A stretch of DNA of 64,000 nucleotides from Exiguobacterium acetylicum DSM 20416. GTDB lineage: Bacteria; Bacillota; Bacilli; Exiguobacteriales; Exiguobacteriaceae. Both the position numbers and the translations under genes were made by a program. Of the stretch, positions 1 through 8,597 are shown one piece after another; the first letter of the stretch is position 1; each line of letters opens with the position of its first letter. The notes beneath the pieces are model-generated. The model was not told where the DNA came from and made no database searches. It was given only the letters and a program-made list of their open reading frames with translations. The stretch covers positions 2,408,501 through 2,472,500 of the forward strand of contig NZ_JNIR01000001.1 in NCBI RefSeq assembly GCF_000702605.1, in the 5' to 3' direction.

Positions 1-816
1 GCCTGTCGCAGCAAAGATACAGTCATCTCCGGCAACGAGGTCGTCCATCATGAGGATCTTCGATGGATCTTCAATGCCCATCTTCTTGCACCGCTCGACT
101 TCTGCCTCGTCTGCTGGTAACAAGCGTCCTTGGAGCTCACCACCGAGACATTTCAAGGCAACGGCAGCAAGAACGCCTTCCGGTGCACCACCTGAACCGA
201 GTAAGATATCGATCCCTGTGTGCGGGAATGCCGTATTGATCGCAGCAGCGACGTCACCGTCACCAATCAAGCGAATCCGCGCCCCTGTTGCCCGAATTCG
301 TTGAATGATCTCTTCATGACGTTCACGATCAAGGATCGAGACGACGACGTCTTCGATTTCCTTGTTCTTCGCCTTCGCGACTGCCGCGATGTTTTCTTCG
401 ATCGTCGCATCCAGACTGATATGCCCTGCCGCTTCCGGACCGACTGCGATCTTATCCATGTACATATCCGGTGCGTGAAGCAAATCGCCTGCATCCGCGA
501 CAGCGAGGACAGCAAGTGCGCCCCATGTTCCTTTTGCGACGATGTTCGTTCCTTCAAGCGGATCGACAGCGACGTCGAGTCGTGGTCCATACCCATTTCC
601 TAGCTTTTCTCCAATGTAAAGCATTGGTGCTTCATCCATCTCGCCTTCCCCGATAACGACGGTTCCTTTCATCGGAATCGTATCGAAGACGTCACGCATT
701 GCGCTTGTTGCCGCGTCATCCGCTTCATTCTTCAATCCTTTTCCCATCCAACGCGCAGAGGCAAGCGCTGCTGCCTCCGTGACGCGTACAAGTTCCATTG
801 ATAGACTTCTCTCCAT
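1..816 (-). CDS. glpX: Fructose-1,6-bisphosphatase class II (GlpX), C-terminus outside window
   Basis: Hydrolyses fructose-1,6-bisphosphate to fructose-6-phosphate in gluconeogenesis, in the cytoplasm. The protein starts [20 protein letters not shown], the usual GlpX N-terminus, and the last visible residues contain [15 protein letters not shown], a conserved metal/substrate loop. The ATG is at 814-816. 272 codons are visible and the family is about 320 residues, so the gene continues past position 1. It is the last visible gene of a run fsa-murA2-glpX with gaps of about 30 bp, the same order as in Bacillus subtilis. No internal stop was seen. Family call is firm. Confidence 0.95.
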   Translation of the reverse strand, partial: MERSLSMELVRVTEAAALASARWMGKGLKNEADDAATSAMRDVFDTIPMKGTVVIGEGEMDEAPMLYIGEKLGNGYGPRLDVAVDPLEGTNIVAKGTWGALAVLAVADAGDLLHAPDMYMDKIAVGPEAAGHISLDATIEENIAAVAKAKNKEIEDVVVSILDRERHEEIIQRIRATGARIRLIGDGDVAAAINTAFPHTGIDILLGSGGAPEGVLAAVALKCLGGELQGRLLPADEAEVERCKKMGIEDPSKILMMDDLVAGDDCIFAATG

Positions 817-848
817 GTGTATGTCCCCTCTCCCTTGTTACAAATCGG

Positions 849-2096
849 TCAAATCGTTTCACGCCATACGAGGGCGCCTAGTTCCTTCAACTTCTGATCA
901 AATCGTTCGTAACTCTGGTCAAGCACTTCTGCGTGGTGCAACGTCGTCTCCCCTGAAGCGAGAAGTCCCGCCAAGACAAGTGCTGCGCCACCGCGTGGGT
1001 CCGGTGCCTCGATTTCCGTACCAAGTAAGGTTTCTCCACCACGAATGATGATTGAGGCGTCTTCATGCGTGATCCGAGCGTTCAAGCGCCGTAGCTCCTG
1101 TACATGTCGGAAACGTTGCGGATACAATTTATCGACGACGATACTCGCTCCTTTTGCTTGCAACAATGCTGCCGAGATGACAGGTTGTAGATCGCTTGGG
1201 AATCCACCGTAGTGGAAGACACGAATATCGACCGGCTTCGCCTCCTGAAACGTCGCCGTGACGGAATCATCCGTTGCTTCGATCAACGCACCGTACCGCT
1301 CGAGTTTTTGGATGACGCTCTCGAGATGAAGCGGAATGACGTTGTCGACGGTGACGCGTCCAAGTGCCGCCCCCATCGTCAAGAATGTCCCTGCTTCCAT
1401 CCGGTCCGGAATCAAGGTATGCCGGCAACCACTTAGTTGCGATACGCCCTTGATTCGAATCTCGTCCGTTCCTGCCCCTTTGACGCTTGCCCCCATGTTC
1501 GTCAACATCGTACTGACGTCGATGACTTCTGGGTCATAGGCAGCATTTTCGATGACAGTGGTTCCTTCAGCGAAGACAGCGACGAGTAACGCACTGATCG
1601 TCGCTCCGAAAGACGGGAGATCGAGGTAAATCCGGTTGCCGACGAGACGATCGACGCGCATGTAATGGACGCCTTGCTCGTTACGTACAGAAACACCGAG
1701 ACGCTCTAGTGCTTTGATGTGTAAATCAATCGGTCGTGGTCCGATGGCATAACCTCCAGGCAGACCGACGACTCCTTGTTTGAATCTGGCTGCCAGAACG
1801 CTCATGAGGTAGATCGATCCGCGTAACTTGCGCGTCTCCGCACCCGTCAACGGCATCGATTCGACCCGACTTGGATCAATCGTCACCATATCGCCTTGAC
1901 GTGTCACGACCGCGCCGAGCGTCTCCAAAATCTCGATCATCGTCGCGACGTCGCCAATCTCCGGCATGCCTTCAAGAACGACCGTCTGATCCGTCAGGAG
2001 GGCTGCAGCAAGACACGGGATGGCGCTTTGCTTCGAACCACTGATTGATACGGTTCCTTCTAGGCGTTGTTGCCCTACGATATGCAAAATGTCCAC
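849..2096 (-). CDS. murZ: UDP-N-acetylglucosamine 1-carboxyvinyltransferase paralogue (MurA2/MurZ position) with substituted active site
   Basis: By homology an EPSP-synthase-fold enzyme of peptidoglycan synthesis (enolpyruvyl transfer from PEP to UDP-GlcNAc). 415 residues, normal length. The GTG start at 2094-2096 follows an AAAGG box; an ATG 7 bases upstream is out of frame. The gene sits between fsa and glpX, exactly where B. subtilis carries the non-essential second MurA. Conserved residues present: Lys22, the RPIDLH Arg, the FPSDLQ Asp and DPRGGAALV Arg. Odd: the loop that normally reads GGC(A/H)xGxRP reads GGYAIGPRP, so the PEP-reactive Cys is Tyr116, and the usual Lys-Asn pair is Lys22-Gln23. 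Natural Cys-to-Asp variants are known; Tyr is not one I know. Activity is therefore uncertain and a canonical MurA must exist elsewhere in the genome. Confidence 0.9.
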   Translation of the reverse strand: MDILHIVGQQRLEGTVSISGSKQSAIPCLAAALLTDQTVVLEGMPEIGDVATMIEILETLGAVVTRQGDMVTIDPSRVESMPLTGAETRKLRGSIYLMSVLAARFKQGVVGLPGGYAIGPRPIDLHIKALERLGVSVRNEQGVHYMRVDRLVGNRIYLDLPSFGATISALLVAVFAEGTTVIENAAYDPEVIDVSTMLTNMGASVKGAGTDEIRIKGVSQLSGCRHTLIPDRMEAGTFLTMGAALGRVTVDNVIPLHLESVIQKLERYGALIEATDDSVTATFQEAKPVDIRVFHYGGFPSDLQPVISAALLQAKGASIVVDKLYPQRFRHVQELRRLNARITHEDASIIIRGGETLLGTEIEAPDPRGGAALVLAGLLASGETTLHHAEVLDQSYERFDQKLKELGALVWRETI

Positions 2097-2124
2097 GTTC
2101 CATCAACCTTTCTCTTCGCTACGA

Positions 2125-2772
2125 TTATTGCTGCGTTTTTTCCCAGTCTGCGAGGAATTTTTCGATTCCTTGCGTCGTGAGTGGGTGGTGTGTGAGTGAC
2201 TCGATGACCGAGAATGGAATCGTCGCGATGTCTGCGCCCGCAAGAGCAGCGTTCGTCACGTGTACCGGATTCCGGACCGATGCCGCGATAATTTGTGTCG
2301 GAATATCATGGACGACGAAAATTTGAGCAATCGTCTCGACGAGTCCCATTCCATCTTGTCCGATATCGTCTAGACGACCGAGGAATGGTGATACATATGT
2401 CGCACCAGCACGTGCTGCGAGTAATGCTTGGTTCGGGTTGAAGATCAATGTGACGTTTGTCGTGATCTTTTCTTTTGAAAGTGCTGCGACCGCTTCGAGT
2501 CCGGCCGGAGTCATTGGCACCTTAACCGTAATGTTCGGTGCGATCTGGGCAAGTTCCTTCCCTTCACGAATCATTCCTTCTGCATCAAGCGCGATGACTT
2601 CGGCGCTGACAGAGACGTCCCCGACGATTTCACAAATCTCACGAAGTCGTGTATGGAAATCGACGCCTTCCTTAGCGACGAGTGACGGATTCGTCGTGAC
2701 ACCATCTAAAATCCCCATTTTATGTGCTTTCTTGATGTCCTCTACGTTTGCTGTGTCAATGAAAAATCTCAT
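2125..2772 (-). CDS. fsa: Transaldolase / fructose-6-phosphate aldolase family (TalC-type)
   Basis: A 215-residue short transaldolase of the TalC/MipB/FSA group, a (beta/alpha)8 enzyme that forms a Schiff base with a lysine. The start [16 protein letters not shown] and the segment [14 protein letters not shown] are diagnostic, and the Schiff-base Lys lies in [12 protein letters not shown] near residue 84. The length is that of the small family rather than the 320-residue TalB type. It is first in the fsa-murA2-glpX run and lies downstream of fbaA, which ends with its own terminator. Whether the activity is transaldolase or F6P aldolase cannot be told from sequence. Confidence 0.93.
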   Translation of the reverse strand: MRFFIDTANVEDIKKAHKMGILDGVTTNPSLVAKEGVDFHTRLREICEIVGDVSVSAEVIALDAEGMIREGKELAQIAPNITVKVPMTPAGLEAVAALSKEKITTNVTLIFNPNQALLAARAGATYVSPFLGRLDDIGQDGMGLVETIAQIFVVHDIPTQIIAASVRNPVHVTNAALAGADIATIPFSVIESLTHHPLTTQGIEKFLADWEKTQQ

Positions 2773-2876
2773 CTTTCTCGTTCCCCTTTCATCCCTTGAA
2801 ATCGCTTACGACTCTATTATAGGTTTTTTTCACGAGAAGTCCTACTGTTTTCCATTGAATACACGTTCACATGATA

Positions 2877-2915
2877 TGAAAAAAGCACGGTAGACCGAAG
2901 TCTACCGCACTTTAA
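2877..2915 (-). terminator. Intrinsic terminator of fbaA
   Basis: On the minus strand a stem GCGGTAGAC / GTCTACCG(T)GC closed by a TTCG tetraloop is followed by a run of T. It lies directly after the fbaA stop codon and separates fbaA from the fsa-murA2-glpX group. Confidence 0.85.
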
Positions 2916-2926
2916 AGAGGAGTCGA

Positions 2927-3781
2927 TTAAGCTTTGTTGCTTGAACCGAACTCACGCATCTTACCGATGACAGTTTGTTTGATTGCTTCACGACCTGGTG
3001 CGATGAATACGCGTGGGTCATATGCTTCTGGTTTCTCAGCTAACACTTCACGAACGACTTTCGCGAATGAGATTTGGTTCTCTGTGTTAACGTTGATTTT
3101 TGAAGTTCCGAGTGAGATCGCTTTTTCGATATCGTGTGTCGGAATTCCAGTTCCACCGTGAAGAACGAGTGGAAGGTTTGTAGCGTCACGGATTTCTTCC
3201 ATCTCTTTGAATCCGAGGTTTGGTTCACCTTTGTATGGTCCGTGAACAGAACCGAGTGCAGGAGCAAGCGTGTCGATTCCAGTTTCTTTGACGATGCGTA
3301 CACACTCGTCAAGTTTCGCGTACATGACATCACCGATGACGTCGTCTTCTTGTCCGCCAACTGTACCAACTTCCGCTTCTACTGAAACGCCTTTAGAATG
3401 AGCGTATTCAACGACTGCTTTAGTTGTTTCGATGTTTGTGTCGATCGGGCTGTGCGAATCATCGATCATGACAGATGTAAATCCAGCGTCGATCGCTTCT
3501 TTACATTTTTCAACGCTCGAACCGTGGTCGAGGTGGATTGCAACTGGAACTGTGATTTTCATGTCGTGTACGAGACCTTCAACCATTTTCACGACAGTGT
3601 AGAATCCGCCCATGTGGCGTGCTGCACCTTCAGATACTCCAAGGATGACTGGTGACTGCTCTTCTTGAGCCGCACCGAGAATCGCTTGTGTCCACTCGAG
3701 GTTGTTGATGTTGAATTGACCTACTGCATACTTACCTTCGAGAGCTTTGTTTAACATGTCTGTCATAGATACTAATGGCAT
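2927..3781 (-). CDS. fbaA: Fructose-bisphosphate aldolase class II
   Basis: Zinc-dependent aldolase of glycolysis and gluconeogenesis (fructose-1,6-bisphosphate to DHAP plus glyceraldehyde-3-phosphate). 284 residues, full length. Zinc ligands are visible in AIHLDHGSS (residues about 81-89), in [11 protein letters not shown] and in VLHGGTGIP, the last also binding the substrate phosphate. The start [13 protein letters not shown] follows a GGAGGA box. It is monocistronic, with a terminator immediately downstream. Its sequence is less GC-rich at third codon positions than its neighbours, which fits a highly expressed glycolytic gene. Confidence 0.97.
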   Translation of the reverse strand: MPLVSMTDMLNKALEGKYAVGQFNINNLEWTQAILGAAQEEQSPVILGVSEGAARHMGGFYTVVKMVEGLVHDMKITVPVAIHLDHGSSVEKCKEAIDAGFTSVMIDDSHSPIDTNIETTKAVVEYAHSKGVSVEAEVGTVGGQEDDVIGDVMYAKLDECVRIVKETGIDTLAPALGSVHGPYKGEPNLGFKEMEEIRDATNLPLVLHGGTGIPTHDIEKAISLGTSKINVNTENQISFAKVVREVLAEKPEAYDPRVFIAPGREAIKQTVIGKMREFGSSNKA

Positions 3782-3913
3782 AATGACATCCTCCTCTGTT
3801 TTGATCGCTGTTTACACGAACTCGTGCAATTTCAGACTGATTATAACATACTGATTCATCGGAACGTACAGCATTTCGCTCGGTTTTTTGGTTTGTGACG
3901 GCGACGTGAAAGA

Positions 3914-4288
3914 TTAACCGCTTACATCGTGAGAAATTTGCACAGTCACTTCTTTTTTTAATTCAAAGATGTCAAATGGCTTCCCGAAGAAGGCAACGAC
4001 CCCTAATCGTTTCGCTTCTTCCATCGCTTCTTTTTCACCGAGTGCCGTCATTAGGATCGTCCGGACACGTCGTCCGATTCGGTCCTGATGACGCAAGACC
4101 TCAATCCCGGTCCGTCCCGGCATGTTGACATCCATCAACAATAAATCGTATGCCGCTTCTTGTAAGTAGACGATCGCTTCCTCTCCATCGACGGCGACGT
4201 CCGTTTCATACCCTTCTGCCCGGAACAATTGTGCAAGTAAGTTCCGGATTCCCGGCTCATCCTCGACGATCAACAATCTGCCTTTCAT
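3914..4288 (-). CDS. spo0F: Spo0F-like single-domain response regulator
   Basis: A stand-alone receiver domain of 124 residues, the length of Spo0F. I chose the ATG at 4286-4288 (MKGRLLIVEDEPGIR) because GGGGGAG stands 8 bases upstream; an in-frame start 30 bases further has no such box. The acidic pocket (VEDE), phosphoacceptor Asp in LLMDVNMPG, Thr in LMTALG and Lys in FGKPFD are all intact, so phosphotransfer is likely. There is no output domain. It lies divergent from the DUF2529 gene and next to fbaA as in Bacillus. No kinase or Spo0B is adjacent; in a non-sporulating host its job would be something other than sporulation (inference). Confidence 0.85.
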   Translation of the reverse strand: MKGRLLIVEDEPGIRNLLAQLFRAEGYETDVAVDGEEAIVYLQEAAYDLLLMDVNMPGRTGIEVLRHQDRIGRRVRTILMTALGEKEAMEEAKRLGVVAFFGKPFDIFELKKEVTVQISHDVSG

Positions 4289-4382
4289 CTCTGCCACTCC
4301 CCCTCTAGTTATTTCCATTCTACACTAAAGCAAAACTTGCTTTATACTGTCCTTGAGAGAAACATAGAAAGGATGAAGAAAA

Positions 4383-4892
4383 ATGATGAAAATCTTAGCT
4401 ACACAATTCAACGGAAAATTGCAAACGCTCGCAAAACAGGAAGAAGAACTATTCGATGTCGTCCGCTTACTTGCACAGGCGCTTGTCGGGGAAGGTACGG
4501 TCTACGTCGACGCCTATGGTGAATGTGAAGGACTCTATCCGATGCTATCAGAAGGACCGGACCAGATGAAACGCGTTACGAAGATCAAGGATCGAAAGAC
4601 CTTGCACGCTGTCGATCGTGTCTTGATCTTCACGCCGGATACGGAACGCTCGGATCTCCTCGCTTCTCTTGCCCGTTACGACGCATGGCATACACCTTAT
4701 GCGATCGTCACACTCAGTGACGTGACGGAAACGCTCGAGCGTTCGATTGCTCCGCTCGCATTGAAGTTCAATAAAGGACTGCTTCCCGCAGAGGACGGTT
4801 CACGCCACGGACTGCCGAGTCTTGCCCTTTGCGCGTTTCTCCTGACGCATATCTTGACGCAACTACAAGAGATGACGGAAGAGTGGGATTGA
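4383..4892 (+). CDS. ywjG: DUF2529 family protein (YwjG-like)
   Basis: A 169-residue protein of unknown function with the SIS-like pattern of the DUF2529 family: alternating strands such as GTVYVDAYGE and AVDRVLIFTPDTE. Its place between spo0F and pyrG, divergent from spo0F, matches B. subtilis ywjG and supports the assignment. Two ATGs (4383 and 4386) follow an AAAGGATG box; I kept the first. It is followed by an intrinsic terminator near 5005-5033. No catalytic residues are recognisable. Confidence 0.75.
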   Translation: MMKILATQFNGKLQTLAKQEEELFDVVRLLAQALVGEGTVYVDAYGECEGLYPMLSEGPDQMKRVTKIKDRKTLHAVDRVLIFTPDTERSDLLASLARYDAWHTPYAIVTLSDVTETLERSIAPLALKFNKGLLPAEDGSRHGLPSLALCAFLLTHILTQLQEMTEEWD

Positions 4893-5000
4893 CGTTTTTC
4901 TTCTATAATATAAATATAAGTTCACTAGATACGTGTTCGCGTCTGACTAAGCTTACGATCTTCATTGAATCAAAGCGAAACCGTTAATGACCGTTATACA

Positions 5001-5034
5001 AAAAGGAAGCGCCATTCGCGCTTCCTTTTTTTTG
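5001..5034. terminator. Bidirectional intrinsic terminator
   Basis: Stem GGAAGCG / CGCTTCC with A-run before and T-run after, placed between the convergent DUF2529 gene and the EIIC gene. It can serve both strands. Confidence 0.8.
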
Positions 5035-5035
5035 A

Positions 5036-6358
5036 TCATGCCGAAGCATGTTCTTCTTGTGCTTTTAGTTCTTCACCGTAAGACAGCTGATCCTGCATGC
5101 GGACGAACGGTAGATAGATCGCGACCGACATCGCAATCGTCGCCAGCTGGAGCAAGGCGCCCTGCCAGCCGCTGATCAAGAAACCAGAGATGACGGGTGG
5201 TGTCGTCCATGGTACTTGAAGCGCATTAAATGGTTCGACCCAACCCCAGAGGATCGAGAAGTAGACCATGAAGGATGCAATCGCTGGTACGATGACGAAC
5301 GGAACGAACATGATCGGGTTGAAGACGATCGGCATCCCGAAGATGACCGGTTCGTTGATGTTGAACAAACTTGGCGCAAGTGACAGCTTCCCGAGCTGCT
5401 TCAAGTGAGCCGAGCGGGCGACGATCAACGTCGCGATGATGAAGCCGACCGTAATTCCTGTTCCGCCGAGTTTCGTAAAGACATCTAGGAACTGAATCGT
5501 AACGACCTTCGCGTTGTCACCGACGACAAGTTCTTTCCCGGAGTCGATGATCGCTTGGTTTTGCAAAGCATTTGCTGTCAGCAACGGTCCCATGATTCCC
5601 ATGATGATCGCTGCACCGTGAATCCCGCACCACCACATGACCGACATCAAGATCATGATCAAGACCGCTCCTGCGAGCGTATCCGTCAAGTTTTGAATCG
5701 GTGCTTGCAAGACGTCGTAGACAACTTCCGTGAACGTCCGGTCAGCGAACGCTTGGAAGACGGCAAACGTGACGACAGACAACGTGATGATCGCAAGTCC
5801 CGGAATGAGGGCCGAGAACGAATTCGAAACGCCCGGTGGTACACCGTCTGGCATCTTGATCCGGATGCCCCGCTTGATAAATTGCGAGTAGATGAAACCG
5901 ACGACGAGTCCGACGACGATCGAGGCAAGGACCCCTTGTCCGCCCGTCCATACTTTCGGTACGACACCCGTGACGACTTCCCCTGACTTCGACAGAACGG
6001 ATGATTGTGTGATGATCAAGAAGGCGATGATTCCGAGAATCCCGGCTGGAACCCCTTCGATCTTCTCGTTTTTAACGTACGAGTAGGCAATACCGAAGAC
6101 ACCAATCAATGCGAGAATATCAAACGTCGCACCGACGACCTGTGTCAACGGTAATGTCCAGTCGGCACCGAATAGGCCCGTCATGAACTTCTCCCAGCCT
6201 GGGATTGGTAACGCGAGAATCAGTAGGAATAACGAGCCGATGATCGTCATCGGCATCGTTAAGATGAAGCCGTCCTTAATCGCAAGGACAGGCTTGGCGT
6301 TCGCGAATCTTGCGAAGGCAGGAGTGACTTTTTCAAATACGGTTTCTAATCGGTTCAT
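5036..6358 (-). CDS. celB: PTS EIIC, cellobiose/chitobiose (Lac) family
   Basis: Membrane channel subunit of a PEP-dependent sugar phosphotransferase system. 440 residues, normal for the cellobiose EIIC group, with about ten hydrophobic segments (for example residues 30-52, 65-90, 175-200) and the family segments NEPVIFGMPIVFNP and GTGITVGFIIATL. The ATG follows GGAGGAG. It is the last gene of the operon EIIA-EIIB-GH1-EIIC, 12 bp after the glycosidase stop. The substrate is a beta-glucoside by context (inference). Confidence 0.93.
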   Translation of the reverse strand: MNRLETVFEKVTPAFARFANAKPVLAIKDGFILTMPMTIIGSLFLLILALPIPGWEKFMTGLFGADWTLPLTQVVGATFDILALIGVFGIAYSYVKNEKIEGVPAGILGIIAFLIITQSSVLSKSGEVVTGVVPKVWTGGQGVLASIVVGLVVGFIYSQFIKRGIRIKMPDGVPPGVSNSFSALIPGLAIITLSVVTFAVFQAFADRTFTEVVYDVLQAPIQNLTDTLAGAVLIMILMSVMWWCGIHGAAIIMGIMGPLLTANALQNQAIIDSGKELVVGDNAKVVTIQFLDVFTKLGGTGITVGFIIATLIVARSAHLKQLGKLSLAPSLFNINEPVIFGMPIVFNPIMFVPFVIVPAIASFMVYFSILWGWVEPFNALQVPWTTPPVISGFLISGWQGALLQLATIAMSVAIYLPFVRMQDQLSYGEELKAQEEHASA

Positions 6359-6370
6359 TCCGACTCCTCC

Positions 6371-7777
6371 TTATAGTTCAGCAGCACGTGTCGCGATGAT
6401 TTCCTGGTACCAATGGAACGACTGTTTCTTCTTCCGTGCCAGATCATTCGCATGATCGACATAGATGAATCCGTACTGCTTTTTATATCCGTTCAACCAG
6501 CTGAGTAGATCGATGACGGACCATGCATAATAACCAGAGACATTGATGCCCTCTTCGACAGCACGCTTGACGGCGCGAAGGTGACTTTCGATGTACTCGA
6601 TTCGTGGTGTATCCATGATTTCTTCGCCGACGATCGGATCCTCGTCACCGAGACCGTTCTCTGTGATGTAGATTTTGATATCGCCGTATCGTGCTTGGAG
6701 CATCCGCATTCCTTCAAGGAAGGCATCCGGTGCGATTTCCCAGCCCCACTTCGTGTAGACTTTATCGTCCATCAAGACTGTCTTATAGACGCCATCGAAC
6801 GATGGGTTCCCAGGACGTCCGGTTGAGTTTTCGCGACCACCTGCCATGACGAGCGCCGAATCATTCTTCATGACACGTTGTGGACAATAGTAGTTCAGTC
6901 CGATGAAGTCGTTCAGCGGTGCTGTCCGTTTCAAGAGATCGAGCTCTTCTTCTGTCCATTCCGGTAACAAGCCCTGCTTTTCTAAATCCTTCACGACATA
7001 CGCTGGGTATTCACCTTTTAAAATCGGATCATAGAACCAGTGTGTCGCGTATTCATTCGCATGGACTTCAGCTTGTTTGTTCTCTGGCGCTTCATCGATG
7101 CTGAACGCTGGGTTGAAGACGTGCGTGATGCCGATTTCTCCTTCATATCCCGCTTCCTTGAACGCTTCGACGGCGCGAGCGTGAGCGACGAAAACGTTGT
7201 GTGTCGTTTGGAAGTACGCTTTTGCATCGCCTGTGATGCCGGGTGGGTGTGCGCCCGTCAAGTAGCCGAGCGAACAGAAGATGACCGTCTCGTTGAAGGT
7301 GATCCAGTTGCGGACACGATCGCCGAACGCTTCGAAACAGGTCTTCGCAAAACGCACGAAGGCGTCTGCTGTTTCAGGACTTCGCCAGCCGCCCTGTTCT
7401 TCAAGGACTTGTGGTAAATCCCAGTGATAGAGTGTCACGAACGGGACGATCCCATGCTTAAGGCACTCATCGATCACGTTGTTATAGAACTCAAGTCCTT
7501 TTTCATTCACTTCACCTGTGCCGTTCGGGAAGATGCGTGGCCATGAGATCGAGAAGCGATACGATTCAAGACCCATCTCTGCCATCAGACCGATATCTTC
7601 TTTGTAACGGTGGTAATGATCGATTGCGACATCCCCGTTCGTCGCTTCAAACGTCTTTCCAGGAATCTTCGAGAAGACATCCCAGTTCGAGAAGCCTTTT
7701 CCGTCTACGTTCCAAGCACCCTCTACTTGATAAGAAGCAGAAGCAGCGCCGAATAGAAAATCTTTTGGCATTTTCAT
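6371..7777 (-). CDS. Glycoside hydrolase family 1, 6-phospho-beta-glucosidase type
   Basis: Hydrolyses the phosphorylated beta-glucoside delivered by the adjacent PTS. 468 residues from the ATG at 7775-7777, which has GAGG 8 bases upstream; an upstream in-frame GTG overlaps that box. GH1 hallmarks: FLFGAASASYQVEGAW at the start, acid/base Glu in WITFNE (about residue 163) and nucleophile Glu in IYITENG (about residue 372). The C-terminal SWLNGYKKQYGFIYVD carries the Lys and Tyr typical of enzymes that bind a 6-phosphate, so phospho-beta-glucosidase is favoured over plain beta-glucosidase. Operon position between EIIB and EIIC agrees. Confidence 0.93.
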   Translation of the reverse strand: MKMPKDFLFGAASASYQVEGAWNVDGKGFSNWDVFSKIPGKTFEATNGDVAIDHYHRYKEDIGLMAEMGLESYRFSISWPRIFPNGTGEVNEKGLEFYNNVIDECLKHGIVPFVTLYHWDLPQVLEEQGGWRSPETADAFVRFAKTCFEAFGDRVRNWITFNETVIFCSLGYLTGAHPPGITGDAKAYFQTTHNVFVAHARAVEAFKEAGYEGEIGITHVFNPAFSIDEAPENKQAEVHANEYATHWFYDPILKGEYPAYVVKDLEKQGLLPEWTEEELDLLKRTAPLNDFIGLNYYCPQRVMKNDSALVMAGGRENSTGRPGNPSFDGVYKTVLMDDKVYTKWGWEIAPDAFLEGMRMLQARYGDIKIYITENGLGDEDPIVGEEIMDTPRIEYIESHLRAVKRAVEEGINVSGYYAWSVIDLLSWLNGYKKQYGFIYVDHANDLARKKKQSFHWYQEIIATRAAEL

Positions 7778-7789
7778 CGTCTTCACCTC

Positions 7790-8098
7790 TTATTTGTTTG
7801 CGAGTTTGATTGCTTGGTCGAGTACTTTCGTTCCGTTCATCATGCCGTAATCGATCGTGTTGATGACATCGATCGGTACACCTTTTGGTTCACAGATCTG
7901 TTTTCCTTTTGCGAGAAGGTATTTCACCTGTGGTCCGAGGAGAGCGACGTCGAGTTCGTTGACGTATGTTTCCATCTCTGATTCCGGGTATGCTGCGATG
8001 TCTGCTTCTAAGCCGCGCTCCAAGGCAACCGCTTTCATTTTTTCTACTAACATACTCGTCGACATACCTGCCGCACAAAAGAGTCCGATTTTCATCAT
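7790..8098 (-). CDS. celA: PTS EIIB, lactose/cellobiose family
   Basis: Cytoplasmic phosphocarrier of 102 residues. The phosphorylated Cys is in IGLFCAAGMSTSML (residue 8) at the end of the first strand, as in CelA. Its start overlaps the EIIA stop by four bases (ATGA), pointing to translational coupling. Two consecutive ATG codons exist (8096-8098 and 8093-8095). Confidence 0.95.
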   Translation of the reverse strand: MMKIGLFCAAGMSTSMLVEKMKAVALERGLEADIAAYPESEMETYVNELDVALLGPQVKYLLAKGKQICEPKGVPIDVINTIDYGMMNGTKVLDQAIKLANK

Positions 8099-8442
8099 TT
8101 TTGATCCATTCCCTTCAATTGGTTGATTTCGTTTTGCATGTTCATCATATATCCGAGCATTTCCTTGACGAGGATCGTGTTCATGAGGTGATCCTGCGCG
8201 TGTACCATCAGGACGCCGACGGTTGCTGTCTTGCCTTGTGCTTCGAGTGTGACGAATTTCGTCTGAATGCTATGGGCATCCTTGAGTGTCGCGTCACCTT
8301 CTGTAACGGCAGCTTGTGCCTCTTCAACTTTGCCTTCTTGCATCAGTAACATTGCTTGGTGGTAGCTTGCTTTGGCGTCGCCCGACAAGGCAATCAATCC
8401 AAAAATATCTTCCGGGGTAATTTCAATTGTTTCAGAAGTCAT
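8095..8442 (-). CDS. celC: PTS EIIA, lactose/cellobiose family
   Basis: Trimeric helical EIIA that takes phosphate from HPr. 115 residues from the ATG at 8440-8442, which follows AAAGGAGAG; the longer open frame upstream lacks a box. The phosphorylatable His is in LMVHAQDHLMN near residue 80, and the helical bundle segment EDIFGLIALSGDAKASYHQAMLLMQEGK is typical. First gene of the operon, preceded by a promoter that overlaps a cre-like site. Confidence 0.95.
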   Translation of the reverse strand: MTSETIEITPEDIFGLIALSGDAKASYHQAMLLMQEGKVEEAQAAVTEGDATLKDAHSIQTKFVTLEAQGKTATVGVLMVHAQDHLMNTILVKEMLGYMMNMQNEINQLKGMDQK

Positions 8443-8482
8443 GCTGTCTCTCCTTTGTTGTATGGATAACTTAAATTCATAG

Positions 8483-8495
8483 GTACAAATTATAC
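8483..8495. promoter_or_regulatory. Candidate GntR-family operator at the cel operon start site
   Basis: Imperfect palindrome GTATAATTTGTAC (minus strand), arms matching at five of six positions, at the predicted transcription start just after the -10. HutC-type GntR regulators use GT-rich/AC-rich palindromes of this size, and such a regulator is encoded next door. Function is inferred. Confidence 0.4.
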
Positions 8496-8501
8496 AGTTC
8501 G

Positions 8502-8531
8502 ATAATAGCATGCGCTTTCATAACGTGTAAA
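8502..8531 (-). promoter_or_regulatory. cel operon promoter with overlapping cre-like site
   Basis: Minus strand: -35 TTTACA (8526-8531), 18-bp spacer, -10 TATTAT (8502-8507). The spacer holds ATGAAAGCGCATGCT (8507-8521), one mismatch from the CcpA cre consensus, so glucose repression by promoter occlusion is likely. Predicted start lies about 55 bases before the EIIA ATG. Confidence 0.65.
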
Positions 8532-8556
8532 CCCTTTCTTTTTAAAAAAATTAAAT

Positions 8557-8597
8557 AAAAAAAAACACACGAAATTCGCTTCGTGTGTTTCCTTTTT
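8557..8597 (-). terminator. Terminator of the GntR gene
   Basis: Perfect stem AAACACACGAA / TTCGTGTGTTT with a six-base loop, T-run on the minus strand, immediately after the regulator stop codon. Confidence 0.85.

Noticed and set aside
2097-2103. ATG at 2101-2103 as murA2 start
   Set aside because: It is out of frame with the protein; the GTG at 2094-2096 gives the family N-terminus.
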